Assembly: GCA_964016985.1 (NCBI GenBank)
Contig: OZ024831.1
Span: 26,207,631-26,271,630 of the forward strand
DNA from: Anodontia alba
Taxonomy: Eukaryota; Mollusca; Bivalvia; Lucinida; Lucinidae
DNA length: 64,000 bases
Reading direction: 5' to 3'
Below, in pieces: positions 55,934 through 64,000 of this stretch (positions are counted from its first letter, which is position 1; the number at the start of each line of letters is the position of its first letter). Made by a program: the position numbers and the translations under genes. The notes beneath the pieces are model-generated. The model made no database searches, was not told the DNA's origin, and saw nothing but the letters and a program-made list of their open reading frames with translations.

Positions 55934-56015
55934 AACAGGACGGTCTTAACACTTTGCACGTTGGGCAAAACTTTCAGCAGTTGACATTTTGAAATATTTT
56001 TCTTCTTGTTCCTAG
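55934..56015. repeat. Truncated direct copy of the G6 left arm
   Basis: ACAGGACGGTCTTAACACTT ... TTTTTCTTCTTGTTCCTAG repeats 55023-55105 almost exactly, including bases outside the G6 arm. This is a local duplication rather than a separate insertion. Confidence 0.8.
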
Positions 56016-57218
56016 TCCACAAATGTAACAGATATTGTTCAATAGTCCATAGCTATCTGTGGAAGTTCCATCTAGTTTCTCGTATACATTTGTTGTGAGC
56101 CAATTTGACAGTTTTTCTAAACAGATCGAAGCACAGCCTATGGTCTTATTTGGGTCAATTCGGTAAGCCATGAGTTTCCCATGGTTCGAGGTTACCGTTT
56201 ACTCGGCTCCGAAGACAAACGAAATCAACTAAAGTACTAGTTAAAATATTATAATAGTAATAACAGACAATAGTTTTAGGGTTTGGCTGAAAATTAAATC
56301 ATTCTGAAAGCGTTAACCTAACATTTTACATGTCATGCAAATCATCGTGCTGAAATCTAACGATGCCGGTAACACATGCTTCATACTGTTGACGTAGCTG
56401 AGGTAAAAAGCAAACATAATGGATTCGATAATCATCTAACTAGCATGACATATTTCTGAAAGGGGCAGTGTCAATATTAAGGCTTGATTTTTTATTTACT
56501 CAAACCGATTTTCTTTTTAATCCTCTTAAATGACCCCACCCCTTATGTATTGGCTTTATGTATGCAAACTATTTCGTGGAACGGAGCAGTAGTTTGGACG
56601 ATATATTCAAACCAAGTGGGTGGGTTAATTTACCCCTATCCAAATTGGTGATAAACAAATGCATATAAAGCCTTTATATAATTCTATAACCTTATATGAC
56701 TTTGAATACATATATGCGACTTCCTGAAAGCATGTATTATTTCTGCTGTAAGAAGCAGTAAAGAGGAGTTTGAGAACGATATTCTTGGCAATGAGTTTTC
56801 CTGAGTTTTCAAAGGGCCGTCTTTACTCTAAACCACATCACGCCTTTATTACAAGTTTTACATCTTCGATATTGCTGTTGATTTATATGGATGCAATACT
56901 ATAATATGTAAAAAGTTTCTTTTTTTAAATTGCTCCTGTATAGCATGAATTACTCCCCTTAATAACTCATTTCAAAGCGAAAACGTGTGCTGAAATTCAT
57001 GTTTATGTATATCTTTTTTATGAGGTGAACTTTCTATCTGGAAGTCTTTAACAAGCCGTTTACATGTTCTCTCCCTGACTTATCACTTAAATCTTTGAGA
57101 CAACATATACGTTGATGTCATTCATGGCGTCACAGTAATGTTGACGTTTCTTATGTTAATTGCAAGAATTTACAACTGTCAGTGACATGACGGATTTAAC
57201 TGCAGTTTTATATTTTCG
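56016..57218. other. Intergenic, nothing recognised
   Basis: Ordinary AT-rich DNA. No gene, hairpin or tandem repeat that I can support. Confidence 0.55.
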
Positions 57219-57226
57219 AATGCTTT
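57219..57226. repeat. Target-site duplication, left copy (AATGCTTT)
   Basis: AATGCTTT flanks the 3-kb element on the left and recurs at 60252-60259 on the right. In both places the next base is G. Confidence 0.8.
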
Positions 57227-57439
57227 GTTGAACCGTATTTCTCAACAATTGTTGAACCGTATTTTCACGGAACGGATTCCTCACGCCGGTGTGATAAATT
57301 CGACCGAATTTTTCACATTCGGACAAAGGTGAAGAATACGTTTTGCGGATTTAGAGTTTTTAACCCAAACGAATTTGTCACACATTAGAATTTCTATTGC
57401 CTGCACACCAGTAAACAAATGTTTAGTAAATGGAAATAT

Positions 57440-58788
57440 TTTCGGTGAAATATAGGTGTGAGAAATTCGGTCGGATTTTTCACATGTCATGTATTTGGTC
57501 AAATATGTCACAACTATGAATAATTCGGTCGAATTATTTTTACAGCAGGGAAGTTTTCGATCGAATTTATCACGTGCCAGATATATTTGGTCGGATGTGT
57601 TGCATGTGACGCACTTTGGTGAATTATAGGTGTGAGAAACTGGAACGTATTTTTCATATGTGATGTTTTCGGTCAAATGTGTCACAACTGTGTGGCGAAT
57701 TAAGTCTATTTTTCCATAGTTTCACAGCTGTAAAGTATTGGATCGAATTCCTCACAAGTGACATATACGGTCGAATTTCTTACATGTGACACATTTGGGT
57801 AAAATATAGGTGTGAGAAATTCGGTCAGATTTTTCACATGTGATGTATTCTGCTGAATATGTGATGACTTTGACGAATTTGGTCAAATTGTTCACATCTG
57901 TGAAGTATTCGATCATATTCCTCATGTTTGACATATTCAGTCGGAACTTTACATTTGATATTTTCGGCAAATGTAGGTGTGAGAAATTCGGTCGGATTTT
58001 TCACATGTGATGTTTTCTGTCCAGTATGTCACAAGTTGTATGAATTCGATCGATTTTTCCACATATGTGCAGTATATCATTGAATTTCTCATGTTTGATA
58101 TAATCGGTCAAATATCTTACACGTGGCCTTATCGACGAATATAGGTGTGAGAAATTCGGTCGGATTTTTCACATGTGATGAATTCTGTCGAATGTGTCAT
58201 AACTGTGACGAATAAGGTCTAATTGTTCACATCTGTGAAGTATTCGATCGAATTCCTCAGGTTTGATATATTTAGTGGGATATTTTACATGTGATATTTT
58301 CGGCGAATATAGGTGTGAGAAATTCGGTCGGATTTTTCACATGTGATGTATTCTGTCGAATACATCATGACTGTGGCGAATTCGGCGGAAATTTTTCACA
58401 GCTGCGAAAAATTTGATAGAATTACTCACCTGTGCTATATTTGGTCAGATGTCAAACAGGTGACACATTTTCGGTGAATAAAGGTGTGAGAAATTCGGTC
58501 GCATTTTTCTCAAGTGACGTTTTCTGTCCAATATGTCACAACTTGTACGAATTAGGTCGTTTTTTCCACAGCCGTGTAGTATATCATTGAATTTCTCACG
58601 TTTGACATAATCGGTCGAATATTTTACACGAGACACTATCGGCGAATATAGGTGTGAGAAATTCGGTCGGATTTTTTACATGTGATGTATTCTGCTGAAT
58701 ATGAGATAACTTTGTCGAATTTGGTCAAACTGTTCACATCTGTGAAGTATTCGATCGAATTCCTCATGTTTGACCTATTAAGTCGGAT

Positions 58789-58790
<2 letters not shown>
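57440..58790. repeat. ~170-bp tandem array of palindromic subrepeats
   Basis: The word AGGTGTGAGAAATTCGGTCG or a close variant occurs at about 57454, 57628, 57808, 57975, 58143, 58311, 58482 and 58650 (spacing 167-180). Each unit is about six ~28-bp pieces of the form GTGA-n-ATTCGGTCGAAT-n-TCAC, each a partial palindrome. The same motif makes up the element's terminal repeats. Minus-strand frames through it are artefacts. Confidence 0.88.
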
Positions 58791-58792
<2 letters not shown>

Positions 58793-58828
<36 letters not shown>

Positions 58829-58852
58829 GTGTGTGCGTGTGTGTGTGTGTGA
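58793..58852. repeat. (GT)n microsatellite
   Basis: About 28 GT units with a few C substitutions, at the right edge of the tandem array. Confidence 0.9.
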
Positions 58853-58932
58853 TTTAAACAATTGGACGAATAGGTCGTCGGTCCGGTTGTGTATATCATG
58901 TATTTGATTGAGCTGTGGACATAGGTAAAAAG

Positions 58933-59153
58933 TGATACGAAAACACGCCTATTCAAAATACATTGTATTTTTTTAGTTTAAAAATAATGAAAAATTTCAG
59001 ATGATTTTATTTTATTTTTTCTTATTTCTAGTCAAAACCATTGATTGTTGGTACACGTTCGAACCGCCTCAGTGAGGTGTCGGTTCGAACGAGTACCCAT
59101 AATCTATGTTTTAGAGCAGAAATAATGAACACCCCAGCAAACCTCACTTTTTC
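58933..59153. mobile_element. Diverged A-type foldback (A11)
   Basis: GATACGAAAACACGCC at the left; core TGGTACACGTTCGAACCGCC with mirror GGTTCGAACGAGTACCC. CACG...CGAACC differs from other A copies. The right terminus is missing where A12 begins. Confidence 0.75.
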
Positions 59154-59154
59154 C

Positions 59155-59419
59155 TCATAAGGAAAACATATCTATTCAAATACATTGCATTTTGCCGAAG
59201 AGGATTTTCAGAGGAAAATTTTTGATACCTTTCTTATTTCTCCTCAAATCATTAATTGTTGGTACACGTTCGAAACGCCTCAGTAACCACCTCGCTGAGG
59301 CGGTTTGAACGAGTACCCACAATTTTTATAGCAGAAAGAATAGCCCTGCATCCCTCACTTTTTCCTATATAAAGTGGAGTTTGCCGGGGTATTCATTGCA
59401 TAGGCTTGTTTTCTTAATG
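59155..59419. mobile_element. Diverged A-type foldback (A12)
   Basis: CATAAGGAAAACATATC to GGCTTGTTTTCTTAATG. The core TTGGTACACGTTCGAAACGC has mirror GCGGTTTGAACGAGTACCC, with an extra CAGTAACCACCTCGC in the loop. Shares the ACACGTTCGAA variant with A11. Confidence 0.75.
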
Positions 59420-60259
59420 TATAATTCAGATCATTTGTGGCTTTTCACAATCACGATTATCAATTACCAAAATTAATCCATTGTTACAAACAATTCGCAT
59501 TGATATCTTAAAGTATTAAAGCCGGGCTGATTTATATCAATAATTTACATTTCAAGTTTAAGATAACAATATAAAGACTGATTTTTAGATATCGATTTTT
59601 CGAAATAAAATATTCACAAATTGGGTATCAATATATGTAATTATTAATATCCATAATTAATTATAGATATCAATAAAACTCTTTACAGATATCCATAATT
59701 TATAGAAATCTTTACAATTAGAATATTTGATATCAGTACCAACAATCTTATATCTATAATAAGATTTGTCGAAATCTGTATAGAATAAGGGATGATTGAT
59801 ATTATTGAACAAATCCATAGGTATCAAGAAACAGATATGACATTTCATTTATTTCATTTTATGATATCCAATAATATTCGAAGTTAAAAATAATAATACA
59901 ATAAATAATAAATCTATCACTCGATTAAAAGATATGCATGATAAGAAAAATATATTACCTCGAAACTGTATTAAATGGTTAATCGTATGTTTTATATCAT
60001 AAGCTGTGACAAATACGTTTGTGAGAAATCCGTGCATGAAAAAAGGCACTTTTATGAGGGTTTTTTTGAAAGGTGACAAATACGTTTGCGTGCTATATAT
60101 AAAACTGATACCAAACGAGTTTGTCACAGATAGGTGAGGAATACGTTCGGCAGCTGTGAAAAATTCGGTCGAATTCTTCACGCCGCGTGACAAATCCGAC
60201 CGAATTTTTCACACGTGTGAGGAATCCGTTCCGTGAGAAATACGGTTCAACAATGCTTT

Positions 60260-62390
60260 GTTCTATTATACTTCGCATGAAATGGAAGAAGTTTTAATCC
60301 TGACCTGCTTCAAGGTCACATGTTAAAAGATTGTTTAAGTCAGTGCATTGAATATTGAGTACTGATCTGAAAGTATAAGCATCATATTTGATATACATAT
60401 GTTCTAACACATTTAATCTATTCTTAATTTCACTTTCCTTTGCTAAAAATGGAGTCATTTATTTTGACCTTGAACTTTAACTGTCATAAAAACGTTTCCA
60501 TTTTCGTCTTTTCTGATTTTCATGACTTCCCTTAGTAGAAAGAATGCACCACCCCTCTTACAGTCATTCAGTCATTCCAGTATTTGTAAAAAAACATTTT
60601 TATACCTTATTCATCATCTATCCAATGATCAACACCCGCCTTTGCATCATATATACATCTAAACTTTTAAACTGCATATGTTACTTAATACCTTGGAGTA
60701 TTTCTCCTTCACTAATGGTAGAATTAAATAAAAAAAACAATGGTCAATGCAAAATGTCTAACAGGTAAGTCATTTTGAAGTTAATTTTATTAGATTCACT
60801 GCAGCTTTTTATGTATATAAAAGAATCCACCGCCTAATACGGCACCTTGTAGAACACCAAAACTTACACCAATGCATGCCTAATTATCAAGCCAGTATCA
60901 ACTGTATTTGGTTAATGTAGCGGCGTTCAAATTCTATTCATTAAAACCACTCTGGTACAAGCAACGATTCTTAACGAGCCTTAAGAATACCAGATTCGTG
61001 TTGGTGCAGTAAATGTCCTACTGGTTATCAGATTACTGATTTTCTTCTATGTATACCCTGGACTGATTACGGTAGAAAATGACCAAGGCCAGCATTTTTA
61101 GTTCATCTAACAGTCCAAGGAAATCATCAAAGGCTGTCTGTTTTATCTTGCTAAAGATTACAACATTTATTTCCGAACCTGTCAGGATTTTTGTCTTTCA
61201 GACTGTTCTGTATTTTGAAGCCACAATTCAGTCTGCAATTGTAAAGTTCTCATTGCTGTGATAACGGGTGGTCTGAAAGTATTGCAAACTGAACATATGT
61301 TTCGAATATAGTCCCCAATAATGGAATCAGGCTGATTGGCATCATATTGCTGGATGATTTCCATGGTTTTATTTGTCCTTATGCCCATTCAACAATCCAC
61401 CTTACTTTTGTTACCTGCTTCGGCTGATTTGATTATTTGGTTATACGTAGTTTTTACGACTTTTAGAGGAAACAGGGCATTTCAGCTTGTAAACATTTAT
61501 TGCTAAGTTACTCTCTAAAGTCACTTTTATTCGTTGAATCCTTTGTCAATGTAACCTTCTGAACATCAACTTCAAACCATGCAGTTACTTGTTATCTTCT
61601 CTATATTTGTTGGTATCTGGTAACCTCTCGGTATTTGTTTCAAACAGTGTCTTTATGATTTTTTTTTCATTAGCCAATAAAGGTTTTGCTTCTGACAGTA
61701 TGTATACTTATTGAGCAAAGTAAATTGTTGCTTTTACTACAGTTTTCTTTTTAATGGATAGAATGTGAAGTTTTGGGTTTGACAAGGTGCCGTGTTTGGC
61801 TTAAGTACTTTTTAAATACGTTAGAAAGCTCTGGACAGTGTTTCTAGTAACAGTCACTTCAAAATGGCTTACATGTTGCACACTTTGCATTGACTATTGA
61901 TTGCGTCTTATTCTGCTATTAGTTAAGGAGAAGTACTACATGACATTAAGTGTCGTATGCAGTTCAAAAGTCTAGATGTATATATGATGCAAAAGCGGAA
62001 GCTGATGATTGGATAGATGATTACTGATGTATAAAATGTTTTCACAAATACTGGAGAGTCTAAAAGACTGCGAGAGGGCGATGAATTCTTCTCTGAGGGA
62101 CCGAAACTTAAACAATCAATTTTCTGAGCAGTTCTCGGAGAAGGTTACAGAATGTCGAAAGACTGGTTATAACATGGCTATTGTTCAAGAAGCAACATGC
62201 CTAGTATCAAACACCATTACGGTTGGTAGCTTTGATTCTTACTCCGATTGCATAGGTGTGGGTCGGGCCTCGGTCTGAATGGCGGTCCCTTGCTGGATCG
62301 GTATCCGACGATTGCTGCCTGAGGTGTGTTGAATATTGTCGGGCCTACCATGAACCTACTGACGGGTTCCGTTTCGCCCTGACGTCAGGC
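60260..62390. other. Intergenic, no gene supported
   Basis: Minus-strand frame at 61182-61388 (with QQYDANQPDSIIGDYIRNIC) and plus-strand frame at 62027-62278 are the most protein-like by eye. Neither matches a family I know; the former is interrupted on its 3' side. They could be remnants of an old transposon gene or host exons. I leave them uncalled. Confidence 0.45.
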
Positions 62391-62615
62391 CCCGTGGTTA
62401 TTACACTTTTTTCATGCTCAACTCAGCTGAGCGTGAACATTTTCTCTGCTTATAAACATGAAAATGCCAACTATTGTTGTCAGAGAAATGTTCATGCTCA
62501 GCTATGTTTAGCAAGAAAAAATCTGCAATTGTTAGTAATTTGAGATTTATTAGCATGAAAAATATCATGTTCATGCTCAGCTAAGTTTAGCATGAAAGCA
62601 GTTTAATAACCTCGG
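62391..62615. mobile_element. Foldback element L
   Basis: CCCGTGGTTATTACACTTTT at the left, CAGTTTAATAACCTCGGG at the right. Three CATGCTCAGCTnAGnnTnA-type words lie between (62413, 62489, 62570), each itself a short hairpin. Confidence 0.7.
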
Positions 62616-62669
62616 GACCAGTTTATCATCGATTAAATAAAAGCTAAAAATGTTGCCATTGGAAACAAA

Positions 62670-62780
62670 GAACACAATAGAACTATTCACATTGCAGCAC
62701 TGCAGGCCCCGATGTTATAAAAGTTTTTTCATGCAACCTCAGGGCCAGCAGTGCTGCAATATGAATAGTTCTTTTTGTGT
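62670..62780. mobile_element. Foldback element M
   Basis: ACACAATAGAACTATTCACA, TTGCAGCACTGCAGGCCC and the mirror GGGCCAGCAGTGCTGCAAT, ATGAATAGTTCTTTTTGTGT. Imperfect inverted repeat, single copy here. Confidence 0.75.
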
Positions 62781-63052
62781 ATAACTGTATCTGTTTAGAA
62801 ATTTAGAATTTGTCCGCCATTACTTATTGTGGCCTGAGCTTAAGAGACTGCATTAAACATTAACTGCACATAAAGTTAATGTTACAGTGGTGCTAGACCA
62901 TTGATGGTTAGAGTTAGGTGAGGATTAGGTTAGTTCATGGATCATATTTCGCATACATATATCTGAATGTTTACAGACAATGTGGGTAAGTTTAAGTGAC
63001 GGACAGACTCTAAAGGTGTGCCTTTAGTTCTGTGTTCATACCATATTTCAAT

Positions 63053-63120
<68 letters not shown>
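63053..63120. repeat. (AC)n microsatellite
   Basis: About 34 AC units without interruption. Confidence 0.95.
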
Positions 63121-63124
<4 letters not shown>

Positions 63125-63477
63125 TTTCTACGTTATCCTTTCGAAAACAGCCGATCTGAGTATTGTGTAGAGAGTTCTGTATGACTATCTATTCATGCGG
63201 ACTGAATAAATATGCATAATCCCTTACTCGTCCTCCCTACTGTCCCACCTAGCAGCGCTTTGAACGGTACTCTGTTCTCTTTTTGCATTTGGTAGTGTGT
63301 GAGCTGAACATAATTAACTATCGAACCGCAGGGAGCTGTTGTAGAGCTATCTTTTTCGGTTGCTATTTTTAATCTTTCGACGGTTTCGTCCTTGTTCAGT
63401 TTATATTTGGCGAATGTAATTCCATAATAAAGAGTTCCAGAAGTGTTACCTCTTTGGGAGACCTTTTTAACCATTGT

Positions 63478-63690
63478 AGACGGAATGAACTCCCCCACAC
63501 TATATATTGGAAGATTCTACTTTCGATTTGAGGCATGTCAGGCTATGTGATTTAGATAGCCCTAGAGAAAAATGGTTGAACTATTTGCAAACAGTGGAGA
63601 CCTTGATCAGACGCCGCGCTCTGCGGCGTCTGATCTGGATCTGCACTGTTTGCTAGTTACCCTTTTAGGGGTTTCCAGTGGATTAACATG
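63478..63690. repeat. Dispersed repeat carrying an S1 hairpin (second copy)
   Basis: Matches 6590-6815 in the same orientation: ACACTATATATTGGAAGAT, GGCATGTCAGGCTATGTG, then the S1 hairpin GCAAACAGTGGAGACCTTG ... CACTGTTTGC (63587-63653). Confidence 0.8.
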
Positions 63691-64000
63691 TTGTTGTTTT
63701 TTTTACATCCCAGAATTGGTCATAGTGTATATATAATTCAGGCAGAACTGCTGTAGAGACGGGCATAACTGTAGGTCTTGAGTGGGACTCACTGATTCAC
63801 TGATTCACTTTCAAATTAATTCATATATTAGAAAAATATTTTTGTGTTGAGGTTTAAGTATTACATTGTTACACTGTGGGTTCTATTATCGTTGTCATGT
63901 ATAATATAAACCAGAGCAACTTTTACATAGTGAGAAATGCACTATATTTGAGACAGGGCTTAAATGTTAATCAAAGCACTGGCAGCACTGGTGGGTCAAC
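63691..64000. other. Window end, repeat fragment
   Basis: The last ~35 bases (AATCAAAGCACTGGCAGCAC, then TGGTGGGTC) match 29828-29860. This suggests a dispersed repeat begins here and runs out of the window. Otherwise nothing recognised. Confidence 0.5.

Larger units (their letters stand above)
57227..60251. mobile_element. Unclassified 3-kb terminal-inverted-repeat element with a satellite core
   Basis: Starts GTTGAACCGTATTTCTCA and ends TGAGAAATACGGTTCAAC; 8-bp target duplication. The inverted ends continue with CACGGAACGGATTCCTCAC and ATTCGACCGAATTTTTCAC. The left end carries a 22-bp partial duplication of the terminus. Inside are a ~170-bp tandem array (57440-58790), a GT microsatellite, two A-type foldbacks and an AT-rich part (59420-60050) with many ATATCAATA/ATATCCATA words. 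No transposase is visible. An 8-bp duplication is known for hAT elements, but the ends do not look like hAT ones. Confidence 0.85.

Noticed and set aside
57281..58956. Several minus-strand frames with repeated Cys/His/Ser-Asp words
   Set aside because: Translations of the ~170-bp tandem array; the resemblance to zinc-finger spacing is accidental.
61182..61388. 68-codon minus-strand frame with stops soon after
   Set aside because: Could be a decayed transposon fragment, but no motif supports that.
62027..62278. 83-codon plus-strand frame
   Set aside because: Somewhat protein-like but short, without family resemblance. Could be an exon; needs transcript data.
63193..63498. 101-codon minus-strand frame
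   Set aside because: Starts within the dispersed S1-bearing repeat; no domain recognised.

Overview
This is animal nuclear DNA: AT-rich, full of homopolymer runs and microsatellites, with spliced gene structure, tRNA-derived SINEs and many families of palindromic (foldback) transposons. The only host gene I can support is exon 1 of a Hox4 (Deformed-group) gene on the minus strand (11470-11989). Its N-terminus and YPWM hexapeptide are clear. The homeobox exon is not visible, so it should lie beyond position 1, and 1-11469 is read as intron. The Hox class shows a bilaterian. A mollusc, probably a bivalve, is my inference from the mix of mobile elements and is not proven. If the Hox cluster is collinear as usual, 12-64 kb is the intergenic DNA upstream of Hox4, toward Hox5.

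Layout. 1-11.5 kb: Hox4 intron holding about 15 short inverted-repeat elements. 11.5-12.4 kb: Hox4 exon 1 and its presumed promoter. 12.4-22 kb: a dense field of foldback elements, microsatellites and a tandem repeat rich in AGGTCA-type half-sites. 22-26 kb: a LINE with one intact 1142-residue ORF (endonuclease plus reverse transcriptase) and a 2A-like motif behind a hydrophobic N-terminus. 26-30 kb: more foldbacks, a TTAA-flanked piggyBac-type MITE, and a pogo-like MITE nested inside another MITE. 30.3-45.7 kb: a ~107-bp satellite and a related ~106-bp satellite, split by a 9.97-kb LTR retrotransposon (32030-42001) with a perfect 5-bp target duplication. 46-57 kb: foldbacks and two tRNA-type SINEs. 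57.2-60.25 kb: a 3-kb terminal-inverted-repeat element made largely of a short palindromic subrepeat in a ~170-bp tandem array. 60-64 kb: mostly unassigned sequence with a few foldbacks.

Most unusual points. (1) The LTR element has Ty3/gypsy-type enzymes but its integrase precedes reverse transcriptase/RNase H, the order known from Ty1/copia and from the rare Gmr1-type gypsy elements. (2) At least four foldback families with different outer arms carry versions of the same central palindrome (GTGGGTACTC...). (3) The 3-kb element at 57.2 kb resembles nothing I can name. (4) The LINE carries a 2A-like motif. (5) The LTRs carry repeated copies of a motif also found in the short foldbacks.

How the parts relate: apart from Hox4 there is no operon or pathway here. 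Elements sit inside elements, so relative ages can be read directly. Only the LINE ORF looks intact. The LTR element has near-identical LTRs but a broken coding region. Coordinates of foldback edges are read by eye and may be off by a few bases.
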